Assembly: GCA_913063055.1 (NCBI GenBank)
Contig: CAJXZK010000015.1
Span: 1-39,127 of the forward strand
DNA from: an uncultured bacterium
Lineage (GTDB): Bacteria; Cyanobacteriota; Vampirovibrionia; Obscuribacterales; Obscuribacteraceae
Reading direction: 5' to 3'
DNA length: 39,127 nucleotides
The notes under the pieces were generated by a model that was given only the letters and a program-made list of their open reading frames with translations, had not been told where the DNA came from and made no database searches. Below, in pieces: positions 25,801 to 32,425 of the stretch. The position numbers and the translations under genes are program-made. Position 1 is the first letter of the stretch. Every line of letters begins with the position of its first letter.

Positions 25801-25808
25801 TTAGACAT
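19818..25808 (-). CDS. Giant RHS/YD-repeat protein with transglutaminase-like domain
   Basis: 1996 residues. A Gln/Asn/Ser-rich N-terminus without a signal peptide (1-45) precedes a transglutaminase-like fold (about 103-235; THCWVQV supplies His212 and VFDPAF Asp227). The usual catalytic Cys position falls in LDGRGSAYD, with no Cys. A DUF6531-like entry segment (FSTGSQDNPYSVNFSRSYS) lies near 685-720. YD repeats of the TYTYDxxGR type run from about 850 to 1650, and the RHS core YFYKSRYYSPSLGRFLQPD is near 1700. The last 260 residues include an amphipathic/hydrophobic stretch, an 11-Gly run and a Gly/Ser-rich linker. I see no known nuclease or deaminase toxin motif. RHS proteins form a shell around a C-terminal effector. 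AAGGAAA precedes the ATG. Confidence 0.95.
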   Translation of the reverse strand: MSNDNTQNQAQSQQQTNNVNSPPSGTGFSTAAGKVPSLDKSSGGFVQGTPIDPDTARSIIENRPLPLDIVTLSQSNVHAFAAGAASGTISGPASIVELARGLKNDPDLIFEYCATQIDFLTSFGLHKGGLGASLDGRGSAYDIADLMVQLLRQSGYTANYVNGELRLTLAQAAARFGTSTTDIYAARNLLANGGIPAAINNVAGIDYLDFTHCWVQVTIGATAYVFDPAFKVYTVNAGIANLATAMGYNAATYLTRAKTGATTTADYVQNMNRSNIRADLTTMTTNLVNWIKANNPAATVDDIVGGRTINPITLGSRVTSLSYQKPGSTPTVWTAIPASYKATLGILYDTFNLTLFSADIYGKRLTMFFNASHQCELRLDGTILATSSAQAVGSWNSVLLTATHPYPSTFADQSRWLRIYADQFYAIANGWGNAAPVLRDLHTNRFYINQASGGAATSEPVLGEEFVAFYAAQNAENSRATDLINKMTNCVTVFHHQLGLVGDVGAPFIDVAMFVGASSALDNNYNRVQWNDTAGAMHGVTFEATSMQENLGPVGVSTVTIIDLASQAGKKIFDAKTANWLTSVKPNLVGWDPSIVSDIENYYVNAGWRVTLPENGVTTLNLFSGYGYWALPTYGAFGILGGTKGALGSNVRSAVPPPIPVDNIAAGASGLTFKNGNFSLQSVDFSTGSQDNPYSVNFSRSYSAANSYVDKGLGLGWDHNLAITATIGNSTLLTLGDKSPLSGAAAIVELFVIADLLSDLSRPHDKFVTASLGCQWLADNVVNNIVNIQDASGTTQFVKLPDGSYINAFGIAETLTLSAGLYTYKSAQKTIYNFNSVGNIATVVFPFGVTHTFTYTAGKLTSVSNGLGRTINLVYTGNKLSSINDGTGRSVSFTLDANKNLTTVTDPLGKNKTYSYVTPGVIFKAFNPANPTSPLFTNTYDSVGQLKQQTDAYANITTMFYAGYRTEVVNAAGKKSVMYLNRFGDCTKHVDHQGNTNTWNFDGRRRVTAQTLPEGNGQAFLYDGNNNITSITAVKKPGSPLANITVTRTYDPLWNKVKTAVDSLGRTTTYNYNATTGNLESVVHPTLTGGGTPQLVLTYNARGQALTSTDPTGMVTKYTYDTVTEKLTSIVVDFGVGRLNLTTNFTYNAAGDVISIQDPRGNTLVMQYDLNRRQTQRTMPAPFSYVEKITYDDNGNAIKKEKQTNIVANPWQTFEATYAIDSKLLTLKSPSGFITQYSYTNLRQLWKTTDPLSRVTEYTYNDLGRVFTITDPSLVIDSTRLYSPNGQLLSIKDSRNNITSYTYDGFDRPLRRIFPNSTYSEIQSYDTNSNALVVRTRGANTLTMTYDELNRLKTKAASGQPTVTYAYDLANRLLSASKPIVAGDPSAGTFSTSYDTAGRLAYEQYPDGKQFVHQLDANGNITRTTWPDGWYCERVFDKLNQLTDIKLNGATTSAVQYQYDALSRRVKVILENGTTTDYTSELDNDLQTLAHTFVGSSVSWTYGYNNASELSSKQVSDSNYNWHPSTAGSLVYGTASNINTYPTIGAVSYSFNNDGCVTGDGTWTYTYSSENRLLTANKTGTSLSFKYDAHGRQVEKAVGAVKTRFYYSGMRRFGDYDSSGVLQNRYVYAPNTDEVAIRVSSAGVKTYYHADNLGSVIATTNSAGNVVNSYKYGPFGETAALPGINNGYTGQRYDSESDLYFYKSRYYSPSLGRFLQPDVAGYAAGLNLYAYVGNNPTNTNDPFGFDGAKNPIPTSELGWNWIRENMQGDYNFFEWFGRIFFGGDWDVKTGYVYGSGPEYDYREAQGNINFAATGRKIGIPTVVLHIGAGIAQITAQVLRNLWAAPGNLIRIGTFQKPVWKTTFEWQWIFTSLGDDPEDFKDIDTGAWFAAVSGFVKPQTSLNATPNSLPPGGGGGGGGGGGPSSSGPSGGGGSGGSSGGTTGNVGGTINSSQAQGQVKNYGKTRDELSDMAKAKGLDPLSTISGQILNPNGSVGTN

Positions 25809-25901
25809 TTTGATTTCCTTGTGTTATTGAATGTTGAGACAAACAAAACTTCTTTTGCAAGCCCGTTTTGAGTGCCTGTTTTGTGTCTCTGCTTCTGCCG
25901 T

Positions 25902-26051
25902 TCAGCAAGTACCGCTGGGACACGAAGTAACTACTGAGGTTCTGTTTCCAGCGGCGTCGTAGTTGTAAGTAATTACTGTTCCATTGGTAAATGTGACGGT
26001 TTTAACTCGCCCAAGCGAGTCATATGTGTATGTGGCTGTATCGGCGGCCAT
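25902..26051 (-). CDS. 49-residue YD-repeat peptide
   Basis: A short separate frame upstream of the RHS gene on the same strand. It begins MAADTATYTYDSLGRVKTVT, continues GTVITYNYDAAGNRTSVVT and ends CPSGTC. It has AAGGAAA about 8 bases before the ATG. It contains one and a half to two YD repeats and nothing else. Small stand-alone YD peptides of this kind recur in bacterial genomes without known function. The closing Cys-x4-Cys could form a disulfide or metal site. It lies 93 bases before the RHS start, so they may share a transcript. It is not a fragment of the RHS gene itself, since it has its own start, ribosome site and stop. Confidence 0.8.
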   Translation of the reverse strand: MAADTATYTYDSLGRVKTVTFTNGTVITYNYDAAGNRTSVVTSCPSGTC

Positions 26052-26383
26052 GATGTTTTTCCTTTATCTCGCAATGAGATTGGTTGTGGTTTTGGTGTGT
26101 TTCGTTGTTGCCTTCGAGTGAAATTTGAAGGCAATTTGATTTGCAGCAATGCTTTAGAGGGTTTGCTCTAAGTGCTTTGCAGTACGTGATCGAAAAATGG
26201 AGGCGAGGAAAAGCGGGGTGCTTGGCTGGTATAGGCTTCGGGGCTTAGCGGCGAAGTCAATAAGACATAAAACCTCGTTCTCAGACTCATGATTTCCTAG
26301 CCTTATCAGACGTCTTCTTAGCTTATCTGAGCTTGATTTCCGCGCTCTATCAGCCACTCCCTACTAGCTCTTGCTTTGAAGAT
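26052..26383. other. Intergenic region upstream of the YD peptide
   Basis: No dependable gene. A 67-codon leftward frame (26154-26357) begins at GTG immediately after GGGA, too close for normal initiation, and has no recognisable features. Confidence 0.4.
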
Positions 26384-26956
26384 TTACTTCTTCGGCACCG
26401 CAATTGGTGTCAGTGAAACTGGCTTGTCCACAAGCTGCTCCCAGAGGTGACGAACAGCCGGATCCTTCAGCGCCTTTGCCAGGTCTGCCTTGTTCTTCGC
26501 CAGTTCAGCTTCCGCCAATTTGAGCGAAGTCTGCATCACCTGCTGATACAGCACAAAGATTTGCTCAGAACTCAAGTTCTGGTTCATGCCCTGCTCGCAA
26601 AGCCTAAACAGGGCCTCCCTTTGGAAGCTTATGAACTGTGACCTGCGAGCCAAATCGATCACCGCAGTCTGGAAATCCAGCTGCGCTTTAACATCAACAT
26701 TGGGGTTGTCGAGCTTGACCTGGGCCAGCATGCTCGCCACAGCCGACATCGCAACGTCAGGGCTGGGCTCAGAACAGACTGCCATTCCTTTACCATCAGG
26801 CTTTGGAACCATGATGATGCCCCTGGCCGCCGCATCCAGGTCAACGACAGTGGGCTGACCAACTGTGAGGGGGTGTACTCGCACTGACGGTGCCACAGCA
26901 CAACCGCCAAGAGTTAGCGCGGCAACGGCCGCGAGAATCAGAGAGATTGCTCTCAT
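26384..26956 (-). CDS. Lipoprotein of unknown function
   Basis: 190 residues with a textbook lipoprotein signal: MRAISLILAAVAALTLGGC, lipobox LGGC with the modified Cys at residue 19. The mature part is helical, with Leu/Ala/Gln-rich segments (FQTAVIDLARRSQ, VLYQQVMQTSLKLAEAEL) and a basic end. It would be anchored in a membrane on the outer side of the cytoplasmic membrane. AAAGGAAAA precedes the ATG. It lies 36 bases after the preceding 88-residue gene, so the two are probably co-transcribed. Confidence 0.87.
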   Translation of the reverse strand: MRAISLILAAVAALTLGGCAVAPSVRVHPLTVGQPTVVDLDAAARGIIMVPKPDGKGMAVCSEPSPDVAMSAVASMLAQVKLDNPNVDVKAQLDFQTAVIDLARRSQFISFQREALFRLCEQGMNQNLSSEQIFVLYQQVMQTSLKLAEAELAKNKADLAKALKDPAVRHLWEQLVDKPVSLTPIAVPKK

Positions 26957-26992
26957 ACGTTTTTCCTTTGTTTTGCCTTACCAAAGGAACCC

Positions 26993-27259
26993 TTACCAAA
27001 GAAATCTGGTTCGTTCCACAAGACTGGCAAATGGGGCCTTCTTTGCACTAGCTCCAGGCTCCATGGCACTGGAAGCGGGCACAAACAAAGGCGAGAAATC
27101 CGGTTGCTCCGTTTTCGAACAGTCGCAATCGGGACAATTAGATTTGGTGGCACCAGCACAATCCTTACCATCTATTTCATTAGAGGTATTGGCCTGCTGG
27201 TCCAGAAGAAGCTCTTGAGAGCTTGCTTCGTGCAGCGGTGCAAAATCAGGCTGATCCAT
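26993..27259 (-). CDS. Small hypothetical protein with a QPDFxPL repeat
   Basis: 88 residues from the ATG at 27259; the frame is open to 27388, but that extension overlaps the upstream gene and is unlike coding sequence. The motif QPDFAPL near the start recurs as QPDFSPL near residue 52, and a Cys-rich segment (CPDCDC) lies between them. No signal peptide is seen. AAGAGA lies 7-8 bases before the start. It lies between the membrane-protein and lipoprotein genes with short gaps on both sides. Function unknown. Confidence 0.6.
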   Translation of the reverse strand: MDQPDFAPLHEASSQELLLDQQANTSNEIDGKDCAGATKSNCPDCDCSKTEQPDFSPLFVPASSAMEPGASAKKAPFASLVERTRFLW

Positions 27260-27287
27260 ATTTAGGTCTCTTTCTTTAGGTTCAGAG

Positions 27288-27815
27288 TTAAGAACTGGGC
27301 GGCTCCGTCGGAGTCGCAGGATCTGCAGGAGGAGGTGTTGCAGGAGGTACAGCCGGGGGCACCGCAGGAGGGGTCGCCGGTGGCACAACAGGTGGCGTGC
27401 TACATGGATAGAACTGACCTTCCAACACCGGGATGATTAGCGTCGTCAGAATCAAAACCACTGAGCCAAGATATGGCTGGTACCAGGTGAACGTCGCAAA
27501 AGGTCCGCCCATCGCGAACACCCAAGCGCTGAAAGCCAGGCAGGCAGTGACCCAGTGGAACATCTTGGAGCTTACAAAGCCTTTTGGGGCCGTTTTGACG
27601 TAGCAGACATACAACGGAGTAAGCGCCAGCAGCGCGCCGAAGACGCCCCAGCCCAGCCACAGCGGCGGGTCGACGCTGGCAGTAATGCCAGTGATCGCCA
27701 CATATGCAGCAAGAATGTCCGCTGGAATGTATTTGACGAGCTTTTCAAAGTAGCTGTCAGTGACCTTACTGTCAGGAGGCGGCTCCTGAGCGGCAAATTT
27801 AAAAAGGTTGAACAT
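27288..27815 (-). CDS. Four-helix membrane protein with proline-rich tail
   Basis: 175 residues. After a short N-terminus with KLVKYIPADILAAYVAITG there are about four hydrophobic helices (near 34-48, 51-70, 84-101 and 112-129). From about residue 138 to the end the protein is a Pro/Ala/Thr tail with repeated PPAVPPA-type units, likely an extended spacer or binding region. AAGGAG sits correctly before the ATG. It is the head of the short cluster 27815-26384. I do not recognise a function; the 'KYIPA' segment is a feature I associate with small conserved membrane proteins, but I cannot name the family. Confidence 0.82.
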   Translation of the reverse strand: MFNLFKFAAQEPPPDSKVTDSYFEKLVKYIPADILAAYVAITGITASVDPPLWLGWGVFGALLALTPLYVCYVKTAPKGFVSSKMFHWVTACLAFSAWVFAMGGPFATFTWYQPYLGSVVLILTTLIIPVLEGQFYPCSTPPVVPPATPPAVPPAVPPATPPPADPATPTEPPSS

Positions 27816-28044
27816 ACAGTTCTCCTTTATCTATTTTGTTGATTATTAGTGCCGTGAGTCTATGACCCATGGCTCAATTAGATTTTCAGCAGAGCAACCG
27901 GATAGAGAGGCTTCAAAACCTTTCCAATCAACCGCTCTGCGCAATGGCCAGACAATCGATGCATCTGTAAAAGCGATGCATTAATAGCGCTGGCAAAAAC
28001 CATCGAGAGCTACGCTCAAATGGCTTGTGTCAACGCTATAGCCT

Positions 28045-28070
28045 GAGGGGAAGATCGACACCTTCCCCTC
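28045..28070 (-). terminator. Hairpin after the 28089-28925 gene
   Basis: A 9-bp perfect stem GAGGGGAAG/CTTCCCCTC with an 8-base loop begins about 18 bases past the leftward stop codon. The T-run is poor on the minus strand, and slightly better on the plus strand (CTCTTTCC). Confidence 0.55.
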
Positions 28071-28088
28071 TTTCCTCAACTTCCTTGA

Positions 28089-28925
28089 TCAGGCAGCCAC
28101 AGGCAACGCTTCTGACAAGAAGCGCTTCAGCCGCTTGGAGACATTGTCGAGCTTTGTCAGAGCAACGAGACTCTGCTCGCTATGCTCAGAAGGTCCAACC
28201 TGAGCCATCAAACCCTGAAGAACCTGCACGGCTTCCACTTCATACATAAGCCTTGTGGCTTCGGGCAACTCACCAAATGCAGGCACTTGGCGCAGAGCAG
28301 GAAGAGTGATCTCACTGTTCTTCTTATCATCGCCAAACGAAAGTGCCTCGCGCACATGAGCCGGAAGGAAATCAGTTGGTTGATTCTGCATTCCACCAAT
28401 ATTGAATGGGGAATTGGCACCACCAATATTTGGCATGCCTGGAATATTTGGCATTCCCGGAACACCAGAAAGGCCCATACCAGAGATGCCGAACTGGCCG
28501 CCAGCAGATCTGTTTATCCTCACCGACCCTCCAGACAATCCCAGTGCAGCCATTGGATCGAAATCGAATGCACCACCGCGATTGTTTCCATGCTCCGAAC
28601 TGGAATATGGATTAGCTGTGCCTTTAGGAGCCGTGAGCTGATGATGCCGACCCGCTTCGTGAGCAGGCTCGACAAACACATCGACTTTGAGTTCAGCCTT
28701 GAAGCGCTCAGCAAGATTGTGAGCCTGATCCCACGGAAGAACATAAGCCTTCGGCTTCTCAATCAAGGCGACTTCAAGCCAAGACTTGCCAGCAATCTGC
28801 TCCAGGCAGAAAAGTGTTCGCGCTCTTGCTGAGCGAAGGAAGTAGCTGCGTTTCATGATGATGTGCCGCAGCCCGTGGCTCATTTCAATCAAGAACGCTG
28901 GCTTTGAGACAGGATTATTAGACAT
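28089..28925 (-). CDS. Hypothetical protein with Gly/Met/Pro-rich centre
   Basis: 278 residues. The first 95 residues look globular and basic (LRHIIMKRSYFLRSARARTL, SWLEVALIEKPKAYVLPWDQ). Residues about 105-190 are Gly/Asn/Pro/Met-rich low complexity with the tandem GMPNIPGMPNIGG. Residues about 190-278 are helical. No signal peptide is present. CAAAGGAATC precedes the ATG. It is the first of several leftward genes leading towards the RHS gene, but a 270-base gap with a hairpin separates it from the next. Function unknown. Confidence 0.78.
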   Translation of the reverse strand: MSNNPVSKPAFLIEMSHGLRHIIMKRSYFLRSARARTLFCLEQIAGKSWLEVALIEKPKAYVLPWDQAHNLAERFKAELKVDVFVEPAHEAGRHHQLTAPKGTANPYSSSEHGNNRGGAFDFDPMAALGLSGGSVRINRSAGGQFGISGMGLSGVPGMPNIPGMPNIGGANSPFNIGGMQNQPTDFLPAHVREALSFGDDKKNSEITLPALRQVPAFGELPEATRLMYEVEAVQVLQGLMAQVGPSEHSEQSLVALTKLDNVSKRLKRFLSEALPVAA

Positions 28926-29070
28926 ATTGATTCCTTTGGATATTGATTTCAGTCAAGGTTATGGCCAATGAACAGCCAAGCTGTCTATCTATTGCCTGCA
29001 TAAGCACAGCAACACAGAGATAGATGTATAGAAAATCAGGAAGGTCGCAAAGTATTACACAGACTGCAAC

Positions 29071-29092
29071 TTACCGGTATGTAGTAGCGAAT
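29071..29092. repeat. 22-bp repeat, distal copy
   Basis: It begins TTACCGGTATGTAGTAG and matches 29497-29518 at 21 of 22 positions. The 426-base offset equals that between the intact and decayed zinc-finger gene ends, so both belong to one duplication. Confidence 0.9.
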
Positions 29093-29142
29093 GTTGAAGC
29101 AAATAACGCCTAAAAACTAGACCATTGCTAGCATCTAGCAAT

Positions 29143-29308
29143 TTATGACCTCTTTTGCAGCACACCAAATTCTGCCCAAATCTATTGCCTAGCAAGCTAC
29201 GACAACTGGCGATGCCCAGATTTAAGCATCGGTTTTACAACCAGTTTATGCGGCTTTTCGCACAAGAAACAGCGCTATCAACGTATTTCTTGCGCCCTGC
29301 CAAAGTGG
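29143..29308 (-). pseudogene. Decayed copy of the 3' end of the zinc-finger gene
   Basis: Translated on the minus strand, the fragment begins with TLAG as in the intact gene (TLAGLNKSHWW). It then shifts frame and continues CFLCEKPHKLVVKPMLKSG, matching CFGCKKPYKRIVRSMLERG at the C-terminus of the 29569-31200 protein. It has at least two in-frame stops, including after HRQLS, where the intact protein has Cys. The stop codon corresponds to position 29569 of the intact gene. About 165 bases of coding homology remain, plus the 3' flank. Confidence 0.85.
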
Positions 29309-29496
29309 ACCGATAGCTGAAGAGTTGAGCGTAATCTGAGCGCGGCTAATATGTGTAGATAGTTCAGTAGCTCCCGCATACCCCCTTAATTCGCAAATCG
29401 CCAGACCTAACTTCAGACGCACAACCGCTTGACTTGCCAGCTAGCCCACCAGATAGCAAACAGCGAAGGGCTGCTAAGCATTGAGCCGACAGCGAG

Positions 29497-29518
29497 TTAC
29501 CGGTATGTAGTAGTGAAT
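29497..29518. repeat. 22-bp repeat, proximal copy
   Basis: The copy that directly follows the intact zinc-finger gene; partner of 29071-29092. Confidence 0.9.
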
Positions 29519-29568
29519 ACCTAGGCCAATATCGCCGAGAAGTTAAGCTACTAGACACATCCAACGCT

Positions 29569-31200
29569 TTATGCCCCTTTTTGCGGACCGCCTAATTTCG
29601 CCCGAATCCTATACGCAGCGCGGCACGACAAACAGCCAGCACCGCGCTCAAGCATCGACCTTACTATCCTTTTATAGGGTTTTTTGCAGCCAAAACAATG
29701 CCACCAATGACTTTTATTGAGCCCGGCCAAAGTGGCACTGGCTGCTTTCGGGTTCTTGATCGGATGGTAGTGCGGCACTAATTGCTCATAGGCACCTGAC
29801 AAGGTATTGGCCTTAATCATGGTCTTGCCATCACAATGCGGGCATCCTGTTCCTTCTTTTGCTCTTCTGCGAATCACAGCTTCCCATTTGTGCTTCTTAT
29901 TCTTTTGGCACTGCCAATGAACTTTGCGCATACTGCCAGCAGTGACATTGAAAGGCGTCAGATCGCTATCTTCGTTGAGTCGGTGATGCCACTCGGCCGC
30001 CACCTCAGGATTAGTCTTATTCAAACAATTGACCAGCACCAGACATCTCGGGCAACCTACACCACGCTCTGTCCTGGCCTTACATGAGGCCTGGTAAGGT
30101 GGATGGTCACTTGAGAGGTGCATGCAAATCCACTCACGTGCGCCTGTGTCTGTCGGCAGCACCTCATCAGGCGTTATTTTCTTCGCCTTGGTCAAATGCT
30201 CGTTGCCATCAAAGTTCCATTCAATGGCAAGGTCTGGATAAAGCTCAGCTAGGCTCCCAGCTACTACCACCCGCTTGCTAGCGCAATATGGACAACCAGC
30301 GAATGGCTTTGTACCAGTTCTTCTTGCTGGAGTTGAACTCCAACGGTGCAAATTAGAACTAGAATTTGAATTTTGACATTGCCAAATAACGTGCAGTGAA
30401 TGCGAGTTTGCTGGCACATCCTGCCGCTCAAAACTTGGCAGTCCTACCACTCCAACAAACTGTTTGTAGAGGCTTTTATAAGCTGAACTCTCTAGCGTCT
30501 CGCCTTTGTGCTTCTGCTCATAGCAAGTGACACAGCCGCGCTTACAGAGAACGTCAATGAAAGGAATGTAGCGGACGTGTCCTTTTTCACACTTCCAGTA
30601 GACCCTATGCTCGATTGGTAGCTTCTTTCGCAATTGCACATAGCCAGTATTGCGTGGGTCTTTCACAAACAATTTGGCTAGTCGCACATGGCGCTTGTCT
30701 GTCAGATCAACTAATTCAAGCTTCTTAAATCGCGTACAGTTTGGGCACTGCTGTGGATTTTCTTGAGCATTGCGAGCGGCTACCGTAGCACTGAATACAA
30801 ACCAACATTTGTGACAACACCAGCACCTCAACTCTCTGCTATCTGAATAGAGTTGATCAGGTGGAGTAAGGCCAGGTTCTTCTTTGCATTCATCTCTCAT
30901 CCATGCGGATAACAGTACCCCAGGCTGGCGTTTCCCTGGCGAGCGCTTGGCGCACACAGGGCAGCCACGTGTGCCACGAGCTTGATCAATAGCGCTTGTG
31001 CGACTGGCCACAGAAACATTCTTTATTAGCTTCTTGCAGACGGCACACTTCCAATTGAATTTGAGCGGAGAGCTTGGGCTGATATTTTCGGCCGTGTACA
31101 AACCGCGCGCAATGATCTCATCTGCCAGGCTTTTATATCCAGAAAACAGCGTTCTCTCTGGCATCTCTATGAAAGCTGCATCTCGGCCTTTGGTTGTCAC
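29569..31200 (-). CDS. Treble-clef zinc-finger repeat protein (DUF4379-like), long
   Basis: 543 residues built of about seven zinc-binding units. Typical elements are W-x-C-x2-C or W-x-C followed by H, then C-P-x-C (CPVC, CPNC, CPYC, CPRC, CPHC), with linkers of the type SLAELYPDLAIEWNF and NKTNPEVAAEW. These are the same signature linkers as in the 5246-6376 protein and the PF14311 (DUF4379) family. The first two units use C-x2-C on both sides; the last ends CLSC. No catalytic domain is attached. The repeats suggest nucleic-acid binding, with no known function. The gene stands alone and its 3' end has been duplicated downstream. The start at 31200 (GTG) is the first in-frame start; an ATG at residue 13 is also possible. 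Confidence 0.87.
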   Translation of the reverse strand: MTTKGRDAAFIEMPERTLFSGYKSLADEIIARGLYTAENISPSSPLKFNWKCAVCKKLIKNVSVASRTSAIDQARGTRGCPVCAKRSPGKRQPGVLLSAWMRDECKEEPGLTPPDQLYSDSRELRCWCCHKCWFVFSATVAARNAQENPQQCPNCTRFKKLELVDLTDKRHVRLAKLFVKDPRNTGYVQLRKKLPIEHRVYWKCEKGHVRYIPFIDVLCKRGCVTCYEQKHKGETLESSAYKSLYKQFVGVVGLPSFERQDVPANSHSLHVIWQCQNSNSSSNLHRWSSTPARRTGTKPFAGCPYCASKRVVVAGSLAELYPDLAIEWNFDGNEHLTKAKKITPDEVLPTDTGAREWICMHLSSDHPPYQASCKARTERGVGCPRCLVLVNCLNKTNPEVAAEWHHRLNEDSDLTPFNVTAGSMRKVHWQCQKNKKHKWEAVIRRRAKEGTGCPHCDGKTMIKANTLSGAYEQLVPHYHPIKNPKAASATLAGLNKSHWWHCFGCKKPYKRIVRSMLERGAGCLSCRAAYRIRAKLGGPQKGA

Positions 31201-31400
31201 GCACTCTAACCTGCGATCACTAACTCCCAGTAGACAAGTAGTATGCCTCTACAGCTTGACGATTAAACTCTTGCGCACCAACCTCTATTAGATTGAGATA
31301 AAGATGATACGCAGGTCAGAAATCTAACTATCAAACGCGTGGCATTGAACGAAACTCTTATCAAGCTTGGTGTCAATTTCTCTATATAGTCAGCGGTACA

Positions 31401-31479
31401 GGGTCTCGGGGGGATTGGTTTCTTGTGAAAGTAGTTAAACGTGGGGAACCATCAGACTACTGATCCACGAGAAGCACCC
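31401..31479. other. Segment with nested complementarity, possible structured RNA
   Basis: GGGTCTCG at the left can pair with CGAG...ACCC at the right. Within it, CGTGG pairs with CCACG, ATCAG with CTGAT around ACTA, and TTTC with GAAA. The nesting suggests a folded RNA or a protein-bound cruciform. No family is recognised. Confidence 0.25.
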
Positions 31480-31634
31480 GGCCCAATGACAACCAATGCT
31501 CGTTTCAATCCTTCATAGTGCAACAAGCACAACAAATTACCCTTATCCATAAAATAGCTTGGTTCTACACAAGGTTGATTGGTAGCCGTTTTACATCATT
31601 CTTACGTGATTAACGCTTCATGTCAGCATTTTCT

Positions 31635-31679
31635 TGCTAGCGCAGCTCGCACTTGTGAAGTGCCCGAGATGCGCTAGCA
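31635..31679. repeat. 45-bp long hairpin, oriT/ssDNA-origin candidate
   Basis: Perfect outer arms TGCTAGCGCA/TGCGCTAGCA (10 bp), a mismatch, CTCG/CGAG (4 bp), then CACTT/AAGTG (5 bp) around GTG. No T-run follows on either strand, so it is not a typical terminator. Its position before the leftward mob genes, in the longest non-coding stretch, suggests a transfer origin, single-strand origin or recombination site. Confidence 0.6.
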
Positions 31680-32148
31680 GCCTAGCATTAGCGACTTGCC
31701 ATATTAATCCTTCCTTTAGATTTGATGCTAAATGGCATTTTTCTTGAATGCACAGAAATCAGTCTAGACCTCAATTTGCATTGATTGCATTTAAAATATT
31801 TCGTTACCTAATTGCTGCGCTCGGCACAAAAAAAGCAGTTGGTACTTCGCTTTTGCTGGCATTTCGCTTTTGAGATATAGCGACAATTACTCATCAATAG
31901 AAATACTCATATGGCCATATCATTGGGCCTACAGTTCCCAATGCCGATTACCACCGGCGATTACCAGCATTCACAATCTAAAGTCGTTATTCCGCATCAA
32001 TATCAATTGCGCTCAGCTCTTTTATTGCACTCAGTTAATGAAACCACTCACAATCACCTGGCGCTACACTGAATATATCCAAAGCTAACCAATTTGATAT
32101 CTTTCGCTACCCCTGCTAAGCAAAGGAGTGATCGCAACAATCTCCCAG

Positions 32149-32355
32149 ATGACAAGCGGAGTAATAGATATCGCGATCTTAGGCAATACTCAGGATTTAA
32201 CACATCGACTACTTAAAGCCAATCAACACTTGACATTACGCTGGATACCGCCGATCGAAACAGCTCAAATGCTGGGTAGCTTTTTCAATACGTGCTTTAG
32301 CGACTTTCCTCGCTATCAACCCGTACATGAATCCGCAACCATGACAGATAGCTAA
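32149..32355 (+). CDS. Possible small protein
   Basis: A 68-residue frame from the ATG at 32149 (open from a GTG at 32128 that overlaps AAAGGAG). The sequence IDIAILGNTQDLTHRLLKAN and WIPPIETAQMLGSF reads like a small soluble protein. However, the ribosome binding site is badly spaced for either start. It converges on the mob cluster. Confidence 0.25.
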   Translation: MTSGVIDIAILGNTQDLTHRLLKANQHLTLRWIPPIETAQMLGSFFNTCFSDFPRYQPVHESATMTDS

Positions 32356-32362
32356 TAAATAT

Positions 32363-32425
32363 ACGCTTCGTCAAAGCGTTCATGCTCTAAAAGAAAGCAA
32401 TGAATACAAAGAAGTCTGTATTCAT
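32363..32425 (-). terminator. Two hairpins ending the mob cluster
   Basis: ATGAATAC (32400-32407) pairs with GTATTCAT (32418-32425), overlapping the stop codon of the leftward 32422 gene and followed on the minus strand by TGCTTTCTTTT. A second stem ACGCTT/AAGCGT lies at 32363-32379. Together they probably end the leftward mobilization transcript. Confidence 0.6.

Larger units (their letters stand above)
28926..29568. other. Intergenic region holding a decayed duplicate
   Basis: Non-coding now. It contains a degenerate copy of the 3' end of the neighbouring zinc-finger gene (29143-29308) and two copies of the sequence that follows that gene's stop codon (29071-29092 and 29497-29518). Confidence 0.7.
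31201..32148. other. Long non-coding region (possible oriT or RNA region)
   Basis: Almost 950 bases without a dependable gene, between the zinc-finger locus and the mobilization genes. It contains a possibly structured segment (31401-31479), a strong 45-bp hairpin (31635-31679) and a twice-repeated TTCGCTTTTG near 31844-31870. A 72-codon rightward frame (31870-32088) has no ribosome site and is not called. Confidence 0.5.

Noticed and set aside
26154..26357. 67-codon leftward frame
   Set aside because: The GTG start directly abuts GGGA, too close for initiation, and the sequence is featureless.
27555..28832. Long frames opposite the 27288-28925 genes
   Set aside because: They are antisense shadows of genes with good ribosome sites and protein-like features.
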